Shown: one piece after another, positions 27,301 through 37,652 of the stretch
Position numbering within the stretch: the first letter of the stretch is position 1
Layout of the letters: each line of letters opens with the position of its first letter
DNA from: Mastacembelus armatus
Lineage: Eukaryota; Chordata; Actinopteri; Synbranchiformes; Mastacembelidae
DNA length: 64,000 nt
Direction of reading: 5' to 3'
Assembly: GCF_900324485.2 (NCBI RefSeq)
Contig: NC_046642.1
Location: 25,784,093 to 25,848,092, forward strand
Notes under the pieces: generated by a model
Seen by the model: the letters and a program-made list of their open reading frames with translations, nothing else
Databases searched by the model: none
Told to the model about the DNA's origin: nothing
Translations under genes and position numbers: made by a program

Positions 27301-29105
27301 TGAAAAGCAGGGGTAATGGAGACAACAGGCTCAAGAAATTATAGTATGGTTTTTAAGTAACCTTTAGTAGCTTTTAGTATCACATTAGAAGGATCCTGTC
27401 TTGAAGATCTATTTTTCATGATACATACATATTGATGTATTTTTTCTGAGGTTTTTGAAGGGAAGTGATCATGCATTGTCATGATCTGGATAGCTACAGT
27501 ACATTGAAGGTTGAAAAAACAATTCAATGGAATTGCAAAGCAATTTATTTCAAATGAAAGTCTGAAGCATCATTTGCTAGAAACTTTCAGCAACAACACA
27601 AGTTTCTACACATACAGTAATCTGAATAAAGCAGACTGCTGCGACACACAGGACTTGAGGTGATATCCACTTCATTGTGTTTTTTTTTTTTATTCAGAAA
27701 AGACAGAGAAAATGGCCGACACAGACCAGGAGAGAGTCAGACAACAAGCCAAGTGTCTGGGCTTCCAGGAGCCTCCACAATTCAGCTATAAACAAGCAGG
27801 TTTGTCTACAATGATGCATACTACTGAATACTGACTAGTTGGAATCAATCATAAGCACTGGTGGTAATATGGATTGGGTTAAGCACATAGATTAATAATT
27901 GATGATAATCATAATAATGATAAGATAAATAAGAAGAAGCAATAAACCTTTGTGGGAAGCTTGTTACAAAAGAATAATACCAACTAAATAATAAAAGGGT
28001 TATCATGCATGTCAATCTGAATGGGTTTGCATGGTATTAAATGCTGAAACAAAATCAATACATGGTAGGTGGATGTATGGCTTAGTGTTAAGTGACCAAG
28101 TGTATGGCTGTAATAATATAATCCATGCTGCATCCATATCTGTAGGAAAACTAGAATGGGTCAAGAATGGAGTTGAGCTCAGAATGATGGAGGTGAAGGC
28201 AATAGCCATATAATCATTTGCCATTGTGAGACAAGGTATTAGCATGACAGAGTCTCAAAAATTTAATTTAACTGTAAATGACATAGGCTCAGAACAACTA
28301 GAAAGAGATACAAAATGACCATAAAGAGCATCCTTTATAGGTGATTTGTGTCCTTATGGCAGGGGTGGGTGGAGTTTTATTTGTACTTAGGGGCCACATT
28401 CTCTCATAAACCATTCATGTAGGGGCCTTAGATGCCTTTACATCAGGGGTGGCCAATCCTGGTCCTCAAGGGCCACTGTCTTGCTTGTTTTCCAACTATC
28501 CCTGCACTACCCACTGCTTATTACCTGGATCAGGTGTGTTCAGTCAATCAGAAGCTGGGGGATACTATTTCACTTTGTCTTCCCTCACTTCCACCCTCAT
28601 CTGAGATGGTATCTTCCAGATCTTTTGGGTGACCTCAAAACATCACTCCCAAAACATTGTCACCACCACAAAAGGGCCATGCATCACATCTTAGGAGTCT
28701 CCATCTACCCTCCATCACCATTTTGTTACTGGACACAAATGCAAAGCACGAGCAGTAAGCATTGTTAAACAAAGAGTGTTTACATGATGCAGAACAGGTT
28801 ACACCAAAGTGGCACTGCTTAAACTGCTTAAACGAGAATATCATTTTCTAACAGCAGTTCCTCCAGCTAAAAAGTCATCTCTGTTTGTCAATAGGGTCAT
28901 AAAACCATTTAACAGCAGCTTACAAGTGGATCAAATCAAATCAAACTCCAAAGTGGGGCCCAGATTGACAATTGCAGTAATTACAAACATAATACATGAC
29001 GCACACATTTAAACACTACATGCCAGACCTTGCTCTTCTTTTTCTCTTGCAGAGTTGTGTCCTCAGGAGAGTGATGCCACCCAAGACAAAGCACCAGAAC
29101 AATAA
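24322..29105 (+). CDS. Secreted lipocalin, alpha-1-acid-glycoprotein / PSTBP-like
   Basis: Six exons join in phase: 24322-24444, 25612-25760, 26157-26227, 27112-27222, 27698-27799 and 29053-29105, giving 202 residues. Residues 1 to about 21 (MCFQSRVFVVTLLLLSLTAA) are a signal peptide, so the protein is secreted, probably to plasma. IFGKWILHEAYVSPSHSYYS carries the Gly-x-Trp lipocalin signature. The strands that follow (LRLENITSSKTEFIPLDNNQ, ITCSRYSVNFTVVGNTIQYT) fit a beta-barrel. Sequons NTT, NIT, NQT, NFT and NST predict heavy N-glycosylation. Six-exon structure, length and glycosylation match fish orosomucoid-like carriers, the family that includes the pufferfish saxitoxin- and tetrodotoxin-binding proteins. 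Toxin binding cannot be inferred here. A likely polyadenylation signal ATTAAA is at 29127. Exon 5 (AKCLGFQEPPQFSYKQA) is the usual C-terminal helix region. Confidence 0.85.
28445..28560. mobile_element. hAT-like MITE end, lipocalin intron 5
   Basis: Begins AGGGGTGGCCAATCCTGGTC and matches the body of the MITE at 1648-1812 (CTGGATCAGGTGTGTTCAGT). Only one end is recognisable. Confidence 0.55.
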
Positions 29106-29589
29106 CAAATGTCTTTTTGGTATATCATTAAAACGTACAGCAAGATGTGAATGTGTGTGCAGTAGTTGATACCCAGAGTGCATTAGTGTGGACATATTTG
29201 TGAGAAGTGAGGCATTTAAACTAATGGAAATGAACTGAACTCACTTTGAAGAACAAAAAAGAAGATGCACTCAAAGAGAAAAACTTTTAAGAATGCCAAA
29301 ATTGGACAGGAAAGTGTCAATTTACTCTATGGAAATAAATGTATTGGTTTCAATAGATCTATATGCTTTGTGGCAAAGTCATCAGTCTTCATTTTCAGAT
29401 TGAGGGCATTAATTTCTTTAATGAGTGGCAGGAGTAAGCAGTTGTTTTTCTTGAATAAAATTAGTAATAAAGTGGGGAAATATAAGTGAAAGTCTGCAAA
29501 AATACTACATTTAAGATTAAAAGTACAGATGTATTACCATGAAAAGTAGTAATTTTGCAGAGTGGCCTATTTCAGTGGGAGGGCTCTAA

Positions 29590-31800
29590 TCTAATTCAAT
29601 TCAATTCAATTCAGTTAATTTGTATAGCACCAAAACACAATTCAATCATCTCAAGGCACTTTACAAAAAATAAAAAACCCAACAAATCCCTTATGAGCAG
29701 ACTTGGTGACAGTGGAGAGGAAAAACTCCCTTTAATGGAAGAAACCTCCTGCAGAACCAGGCTCAGTTTGGGCGGCCATCTGCCTCGACCGGTTGGAGTG
29801 AGTGGATAGAGCAGAGAGAAAAGAACAGCAACAATAAACAACAAATAGACACTGCAGGTTGGTGGGACCAGTAACTGCACATCAGCGATATACAGCTCCA
29901 GGACCAGGGACACCTGCAGAAGGTACAGAGAGAGAGCACAAGGTTAGTGACATTCAATGGTGTAATATACATGTGAGGGGGGAGGAGAGGAGGAGAGGGG
30001 AAGGGAAGGGAGGGTTAGGTTAGGGGAGCTCAGTGCACCAATGATCCCCGGGCAGTCTCGGCCTTTAGCAGCATAACTAAGGGATGGTTCAGGGTTACCT
30101 GAAGCCAGCCCTAACTATACGCTTTGTCAAAGAGGAAGGTTTTAAGTCTAGCCTTAAAAGTACAGAGAGTGTCTGCCTCTTGAACCCAGGCTGGGAGCTG
30201 GTTCCACAGGAGAGGAGCTTGATAGCTAAAGGCTCTGCCTCCCATTCTGCTTTTGGAAACTCTGGGAACCACAAGTAGATCTGCACTCTGAGAGCAAACT
30301 GGTCTATTGGGATAATATGGTACTATGAGGTCTTTAAGGTATGAAGGAGCTTGATCATGAAGGGATTTGTGGGTGAGAAGAAGGATTTTAAATTCTATTC
30401 TGTATTTTACAGGGAGCCAATGAAGAGAAGCTAATATAGGAGAAATATGATCTCTCCTGCTAATTCCTGTCAGGACTCTGGCTGCAGCATTCTGGATTAA
30501 CTGGAGGCTTTTTATGGAGATACTGAGACATCCAGATAGTAATGAGTTACAATAATCTAGCCTTGAGGTAACAAATGCATGGACTAGCTTTTCTGCACCA
30601 TTTTGAGACAGGATGTTCCTAATTTTGGCAGTATTTCACAAGTGAAAGAATGCAGTTCTAGAGATTTGTTTTATATGAGTTAAAGGACATATCCTGGTCC
30701 TATCCTTCCTAATGACATTGCCTAAAGAAAGCATGTACAGGGTGAACAGAATCGGTCCTAGCACAGAACTCCATAACTAACTTTTGAGCTTGTGGAAGGT
30801 TCATCATGGACATGAACAAATTGGAATCTTTACAATAAATAAAATTGGAACCATGCTGTTCCTCTGATACCAGTCACATGCTCCAGTCTCTGTAATAAGA
30901 TGCTGTGGTTGATAGAAAAATGCAGCACTAAGGTCTAGCAGGACAAATATAGAAACAAGTCCATTATCTGAGGCTGAGAGAAGATTGTTGGTGACTTTTA
31001 ACAATGCTGTTTCTGTACTATGATGTGCTCTAAATCCTGATTGCAAATCTTCAAATAGTTAATTTCTGTATAAGTGGTCTGATAGCTGCTTAGCAACAGC
31101 CTTTTCTAGGATTTTAGAAATAAATGGCAGGTTGGATATTGGTCTATAATTAGCCAAGACTCCTGGATCAAGACTAGGCTTTTTGAGTAAAGGCTTGATT
31201 ACTGCAGTCTTAAAGGCCTGTGGTATGTAGCCTGATACTAGAGATAAATTTACTAAGTCTAATAAAGATGAGGTAATTAATGGCAGGGTGTCTTTAAGCA
31301 GTCTAGTCAGAATGGGGTCTAAGAGACACGTTGATGATTTAGATGAAACAACTGTTGATGTGAATTCAGAGAGATCTATGGGAGAGAAGCAGTCTAAACA
31401 TAACTGAGGTCCTACAGATGATTCAAGAGCTACTGTAGTAGAATATTCATTTATTGCAGCTACAGGAAGCATCTGATGAATTTTATCTCTAATAGTTGTG
31501 ATTTTATTTGTAAAGAAACTCATAAAGTCATCACTGCTGAGAGCTAAGGGAACACTGGGCTCCACAGAGCTGTGACTTTTTGTCAGCCTGGCTACAGTGC
31601 TGAAAAGAAACCTGGGATTGTTCTTATTTTCCTCTATTAGTGATGAATCATATGCAGTTCTGGCTTTACGGAGAGCTTTTTTATATGTTAATAGACTGTT
31701 TTTCCAGGTTAGATAAAATTCCTCTAAATTTGTGGAACGCATATAATATATCCCATATAATATATAACATATACAGGCTGTCATAGGCTACTGGATTTTG
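29590..31800 (-). mobile_element. L2-clade LINE, 5'-truncated
   Basis: On the minus strand, 31059-31784 encodes reverse transcriptase ending SLDPGVLANYRPISNLPFIS and continuing KILEKAVAKQLSDHL. Next comes [20 protein letters not shown]...[10 protein letters not shown] (30804-31046). A ~1.2 kb 3' region ends in an AATTC-repeat tail near 29596-29615. These blocks are characteristic of fish L2 (Maui-like) elements. The endonuclease and most catalytic motifs are lost, and stops interrupt the frame. A second copy of its 3' end is at 62850-63212. Confidence 0.8.
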
Positions 31801-31850
31801 TGAGAATGTACACGACTATTTTGTGTGTTAATATCAGAGCCTATTTGCGG

Positions 31851-31915
31851 CACATATATATATATATATATATATATATAGAAGTCAGTGGCCTTAACCA
31901 CTGAGCTATCCAGTC

Positions 31916-31963
<48 letters not shown>
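31851..31963. repeat. (TA)n microsatellite split by a tRNA-like fragment
   Basis: TA repeats at 31855-31880 and 31920-31963 flank a 39-bp non-repeat segment (31881-31919). Confidence 0.9.
31881..31919 (-). repeat. tRNA-like SINE head fragment
   Basis: On the minus strand it reads GGCGACTGGATAGCTCAGTG, then GTTAAGGCCACTGACTTC. TAGCTCAGTGG fits the internal A box of RNA polymerase III tRNA-type promoters. Only the first ~39 nt of a tRNA-derived head remain, with TA repeat on both sides. Confidence 0.6.
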
Positions 31964-32408
31964 CAGTGGGTACAGAAAGTATTCAGACCCCTTTAAATGT
32001 TTCACTCTTTGTGTCATTGCAGCCATTTGCCAAAATCAAAAAAGTTCATTTTATTTCTCATTAATGTACACTCAGCACCCCATCTTGACAGAAAAAAAAC
32101 AGAAACGTAGAAATTTTTGCAAATTTATTAAAAAAGAAAAACTGAAATATCACATGGCCATAAGTATTCAGACCCTTTGCAGTGACACTCATATTTAACT
32201 CACATGCTGTCCATTTCTTCTGATCCTCCTTGAGATGGTTCTGCTCCTTCATTGGAGTGCAGCTGTGTTTAATTAAACTGATTGGACTTGATTAGGAAAG
32301 GCACACACCTGTCTATATAAGACCTTACAGCTCACAGTACATGTCAGAGCAATCATGAGGTCGAAGGAAAACCGCCCAAGGAGCTCAGAGACAGAATTGT
32401 GGCAAGGC
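31964..32408 (+). mobile_element. Tc1-like 5'-end fragment
   Basis: Begins at a TA with CAGTGGGTACAGAAAGTATT, the inverted-repeat end of a common fish Tc1 family. The usual leader (TTGCAAATTTATTAAAAAAG, ACACCTGTCTATATAAGACC) follows, up to the start of transposase near ATCATGAGGTCGAAGGAAAA. It stops inside the N-terminal coding region at AGGCACAG, where Rex6-like sequence begins. No 3' half is present nearby. Confidence 0.8.
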
Positions 32409-35205
32409 ACAGCCGGTTACCAAGACTAAGTGAAGTACTCTCTGAAAGTCTACTAGAAGATGTGAATGCAGCATTACAAACAATCCCCACTGTGACCATC
32501 ACCGAGACCAACAAGCTGATATACACCACGGCAACAGTGATCCTTGAGATGCTTGGCCACAAAATACATTCCACCACCAAGGAGCAGGACCCTGCATGGA
32601 GAAGGAGTTTAGAGGCAAAAATAAGGGCAACAAGGAGAGAAGTTAGCCAACTATCAGAACTGCAGAGAAGGGGGATGAAGTTGGGTAAGAAATACAGCAG
32701 GCTGTCCATACCAGGGGCCCTGGAGACTGCCAAACAACGACTCACAGCCCTGGCCACACACCTGAAGAGGTACACCAGAGAAATAGAAGCACGAAGCACC
32801 ACCGAACCATCCAAAGTGTACTCTCAGTGGGGGGGGGGGGGGGGCAGTAACACGAGAGCAGACCAACCAAGGCTGGAGACTGAACAATACTGGAAAAACA
32901 TATGGGAGAGAGAGGCATCACATAACACCAATGCCCAGTGGCTGGCAGACCTCAGAGCAGACCACAGCAACCTCCCTGAACAGGAACCAGTAACCATCGC
33001 AACGGCAGATATCCGAGAAAGGGTCTGAAACATGAAGAACTGGACAGCACCGGGGCCTGACATGATCCACGCCTACTGGCTAAAGAAGCTAACTGCCCTC
33101 CATGAGCGCCTGGCAGCTCAAATGAACCAGCTGCTAATGGATGGGACTCACCCAGAGTGGCTAACTGAGGGCAGGACAGTCCTGATCCTGAAGGACCCCC
33201 AAAAGGGAGCAGTCCCATCCAACTACCATCCGATAACCTGCCTCTGCACAACATGGAAGCTCCTGTCGGGCATCATAGCGGCTAAGATGAGTAGGCACAT
33301 GGCTCAATACATGAGCGGGGCCCAGAAAGGAATGTGTAAGGACACCAGGGGGCAAAACATCAACTACTGGTGGATAAAGCGGTCGCTCGAGACTGTAAGA
33401 CCAGGCAGACCAACCTGTGCACTGCCTGGATTGACTACAAGAAAGCCTACGACTCAATGCCTCACACATGGATCCTGGAATGCCTGGAGCTGTACAACAT
33501 CAATAGGACCCTAAGAACCTTCATAAGGAACTCAATGGGACTGTGGAAAACAACCCTAGTAGCCAACCTCAAGCCGATAGCACAAGTCTCCATCAAGTGC
33601 GGCATCTACCAAGGAGATGCTCTGTCCCCGCTGCTGTTCTGCATAGGCCTGAACCCCCTCAGCCAGATCATCGCTAAGACGGGCTTCGGATACCGACTGC
33701 GAAATGGGGCAACCATCAGCCACCTCCTGTACATGGATGACATCAAGCTGTATGCCAGGACTGAGCGAGACATCGACTCACTGATCCATACCACCAAGAT
33801 ATACAGCAACGACATTGGAATGTCATTCGGACTGGAGAAGTGTGGTCGAATTATAACAAAGAGAGGGAAGGTTGTCAGGACTGAAGGAGTTGAACTCCCA
33901 GAAGGCAGCATAGCGGATGTTGAGGGGAGCTACAAGTACCTTGGAATCCCACAGGCAAATGGGAACCAAGAAGAAGCCACAAGGAAAGCAGCCACAGCAA
34001 ATACCTACAGAGAGTAAGGCAAGTCCTAAGAAGTCAGCTAAATTGGAAGAACAAGGTCCAAGCCATCAACACCTGCCCTGCCGGTCATCAGATACCCCAC
34101 TGGCATAATAAGCTGGCCAAAAGAGGACATAGAAGCCACTGATGTCAAGACAAGGAAGCTCTTCACAATGCATGGAGGACTGCACCCCAAATCCAGCATC
34201 CTGAGACTGTACGCTAAGAGGAAGGAAGGAGGCCGGGGACTGGTGAGCGTCAGAGCCACCATCCAAGATGAAACAGCCAAGATCCATGAGTACATCAGGA
34301 AGATGGCCCAGAGTGATGGAGTACTTAGTGAATAACTCAGGCAACAGAAGCCCGATGCAGAGGAAGAAGCGCGAGAACCATCATGGCAGGACAAACCCCT
34401 GCACGGCATGTACCACCGACAGATACAAGAAGTGGCTGATATCGAAAAGTCCTACCGGTGGCTGGAAAAAGCTGGACTGAAAGACAGCACAGAGGCACTA
34501 ATCGTAGCAGCACAAGAACAGGCCCTGAGCACAAGATCGATAGAGGCCGGGGTCTACCACACCAGGCAGGACCCCAGGTGCAGGCTGTGCAAAGATGCCC
34601 CTGAGACAATCCGGCACATAACAGCAGGTTGTAAGATGCTAGCAGGCAGAGCGTACATGGAACGCCATAACCAAGTGGCCGGCATAGTGTACAGGAACAT
34701 CTGTGCCGAGTATGGGCTAGAGGTCCCAAGGTCAAAATGGGACACACCTCCAAAGGTGAGGGAGAATGACCGAGCTAAGATCCTGTGGGACTTCCAGATA
34801 CAGACCGACAAACAGGTGATGGCTAACCAACCAGACATAGTAGTGGTGGACAAACAGCAGAAGAAAGCCGTAGTGGTAGATGTAGCAATCCCAAGTGACA
34901 GCAACATCAGAAAGAAGGAACATGAGAAGCTGGAGAAATACCAAGGGCTTAAAGAAGAGCTAGAAAAGATGTGGAAGGTGAAGGCAACAGTGGTCCCTGT
35001 GGTAATCGGCACCCTCGGGGCTGTGACCCCCAAACTGGGAGAGTGGCTCCAACAGATCCCAGGAACAACATCAGAGATCTCAGTCCAGAAGAGCGCAGTG
35101 CTAGGAACAGCTAAGATACTGCGAAGAACCCTCAAACTCCCAGGCCTCTGGTAGAGGACCCGAGATTGAGGAAGACACACACCACCCATAGGGGTGAGAA
35201 GGGAA
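32409..35205 (+). mobile_element. Rex6-like (R4/Dong clade) LINE, nearly full body
   Basis: Plus strand. ORF pieces run SRLPRLSEVLSESLLEDVNA (32399-33028), then MKNWTAPGPDMIHAYWLKKL (33032 onward) and NYHPITCLCTTWKLLSGIIA. AWIDYKKAYDSMPHTWILEC, GIYQGDALSPLLFCIGLNPL and LLYMDDIKLYA (33370-34017) are reverse-transcriptase motifs, the last being the catalytic YMDD box. The 3' frame (34408-35154) carries CRLCKDAPETIRHITAGCKM, a CCHC knuckle, then QPDIVVVDKQQKKAVVVDVA, a PD-(D/E)xK endonuclease core. That order, with a single restriction-type endonuclease at the C-terminus, defines the R4/Dong/Rex6 group. A few frame breaks and stops make it inactive. It ends in a TA microsatellite. Confidence 0.85.
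32829..32846. repeat. Poly-G run inside the LINE
   Basis: About 15-18 consecutive G residues interrupt the Rex6-like reading frame. Such a run is prone to assembly or sequencing error. Confidence 0.85.
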
Positions 35206-35210
35206 TTTTT

Positions 35211-35323
<113 letters not shown>

Positions 35324-35599
35324 TCTGATGACTTGGCATACAGGCTGATTCTACAACAGGACCTGTGAGGGTTCAGAGATGTTAAACAGAAAGACTATGA
35401 CATGGTCAGTGTTACCATCCTTAGCAAAATGCCTCGAGAACCTGCCTATGTGGACCAAATATAAAACAATATATACTGTTTATTGAATATCAGCCGAATA
35501 TGGAGAAATTACATATTTTTCTTGTGTGTGTGTTCTCTTGGTAAATCCAAATCCAATTCCTCTTCTATCATTTTAATGGTGAAATCAAACGGTGACAAG

Positions 35600-35930
35600 C
35601 AGGGTCCGGATGTTTGTATAAAGCTCGACTTTACAATTTTTCCAACGGGGTTTCAACGCCGCATAAAATGCATCTCGCGAGAAGACGTCCTAAACAACTT
35701 TGTACGTGGCTTCCCAGCTGAGGACTCGGAGTGTTCACTGGGATGAGCTGGTTTGGAGCTGAAGGAACTGGGTATGTTTGGTTCCTGTCTTAACCTCGCA
35801 TAAGTATTGTCCCTCTATGACAGAGACAGTTCGTGTTGTGCCTGCTGTCGTCCTCGTCCCTCAGCAGCAGCAGGAGCGGCTGCTGAAGTAAGCCTGTTCC
35901 GCTGATCACGCAGCCTCGTATCGGTCTGAT
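35600..35930 (+). promoter_or_regulatory. rab33b promoter / 5' UTR with TCTCGCGAGA motif
   Basis: The perfect palindrome TCTCGCGAGA lies at 35673-35682, about 250 bp before the rab33b start codon, in CpG-rich DNA unlike its surroundings. This motif is known from TATA-less CpG-island promoters of vertebrate housekeeping genes and is bound by BANP. A chance open frame crosses it (35483-35746). Confidence 0.6.
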
Positions 35931-37652
35931 ATGGCGGAGACTGGGCCATCGGTTGAATTCTCCACCTCTCTGACGAGCTCGAGTCTTCCGCCGCCGAGGA
36001 CCCGCATCTTCAAAATCATCGTAATCGGCGACTCGGGGGTCGGGAAAACCTGCCTCACCTACCGCTTTTGTGCTGGCAGGTTCCCCGAGAAGACCGAGGC
36101 CACGATCGGGGTGGACTTCAGGGAGAGGCTCGTCGAGATTGACGGCGAGAAAATCAAGGTGATCATTCATCCATCATCTATACCCACTTATTCCTATTTA
36201 GGGTCACAGGGATCTGCTGGAGCCTATCCCAGCTCTCTTTGGGTGAAAGGCAGGGGTACACCCTGGACAGGTCACCAGTCCATCACAGGGCCACATAGAG
36301 ACAAACAACCTCACACACTCACACTCACTCCTATAGGCAATTTAGAGTCACCAATCAACCTGACATACATGTTTTTGGACTGTGGGAGGAAACCAGAGTA
36401 CCTGGAGAAAACCCACACAAGCACAGGGAGAACATGCAAACTCCACACAGAAAGGCCCCTGATGGGTTTCAAACCAGGAACCTTCCAGCTGTGAGGCAAC
36501 AGTGCTAACCAGTAATCCACCATGCTGATCAGATCAGGGCTAATCAATGAGGGAGTGACAAGTGCTACCCGTGTTGATCACAGTTTCATCTCATGTGCAG
36601 ACCATGAAGGTTATTAAGATGACCAGCAGTGGACAAATCTAAACTAACCCTTCTCATGTTCAGTAGTGACCTTCCTCAAAGTCAGAGCTTTGCAAGAATT
36701 GAATCATTTAAATTCAAAATAATTCAAAGCAGCAAAGCCTCATCTTTCAGACATCATCCCCCACTTTCTCAGTCTTTAAAAAGCTCCTCAGCCAACAGAA
36801 ATTAAGACCATTGTAAGGACTGTGAACTGGGGTATTCTGGGAAATATGGGCTAACATATGGAAAGTAAGTTTTGGTGACTACATTTCAGGATAAATGTAA
36901 ATTTTGTTTTTAATTGCCACATTCTTGAATTGGGTTCGGTGTGGTTTCCTTATTTTTCTTAGTGTGAACCAATCCCACAAAGAAGACTAAAACCAACACA
37001 CAACAGGCAGTGTGTTGTGACCCATTGTAGCATGTGTTTTTAGTTGTTTTTGAACAATTATGCTCTGTGGCTTTTTCAGGCTTTTATAAACCAACAGTGC
37101 CCGTTAGTAGAATTAATTGTTGCTTTGGGTCTGTTTCTGTACTTTCTTCCACAGATTCAGCTGTGGGACACTGCAGGCCAGGAGCGCTTCAGGAAGTCCA
37201 TGGTGCAGCACTACTACCGCAACGTGCACGCTGTTGTCTTTGTCTATGACGTTACTAATGCCACTAGTTTTCGCAGTCTCCCTGCGTGGATTGAAGAGTG
37301 CAAGCAACACGCCCTGGGCACGGAGGTACCCAGGATCTTAGTTGGAAACAAATGTGATCTCCAAGACTCCATCCAAGTCAGCACAGATGTGGCACAGCAG
37401 TTTGCAGACCTCCATTCCATGCCCCTGTTTGAGACATCTGCAAAAAACCCAAACAGCCAAGGAGATGGAACTTATGGCGGTGGAAACAGTGACCATGTTG
37501 AGGCTATTTTTATGACAGTGGCCCACAAGCTGAAGTCTCAGAAGCCTCTGGTATTAAGTCAGCCACCTGGGGGATCAGGGGGCACCATTAACCTGAGCAG
37601 TGGGGTGAATGACAGGGGTGACGGGAGCAGGAGCTGGGGCTGCAGCTGCTGA
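35931..37652 (+). CDS. rab33b: Ras-related protein Rab-33B
   Basis: Golgi small GTPase that controls retrograde traffic and autophagosome formation (Atg16L1 partner in mammals). Two exons, 35931-36158 and 37155-37652, give 241 residues. The P-loop is GDSGVGKT; switch and G motifs are [34 protein letters not shown] and ETSAK. The C-terminus CSC is a double geranylgeranylation signal. [16 protein letters not shown] and [14 protein letters not shown] favour Rab33B over Rab33A. Two oddities: P-loop Gly replaces the Asn usual in mammals (GDSNVGKT), and about a dozen extra residues ([12 protein letters not shown]) sit between KNPN and DHVEAIF. The intron starts GTGATC, and six bases into it a SINE begins. 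Neighbour setd7 agrees with human 4q31 synteny. Confidence 0.93.
36166..36525 (-). repeat. tRNA-derived SINE in rab33b intron 1, at the splice donor
   Basis: Same SINE family as at 14338. It is flanked by the direct repeat TGATCA (36160-36165 and 36526-36531), probably the target duplication. The left duplicate overlaps the splice donor GTGATC. Confidence 0.8.

Noticed and set aside
35483-35746. 87-codon frame just upstream of rab33b
   Set aside because: It overlaps the CpG-rich promoter/5' UTR and resembles no protein; the open frame is likely chance.
35931-36494. 187-residue rab33b reading frame continuing past exon 1
   Set aside because: The second part is translated SINE; the true exon ends at 36158, as shown by the [10 protein letters not shown] continuation at 37155.
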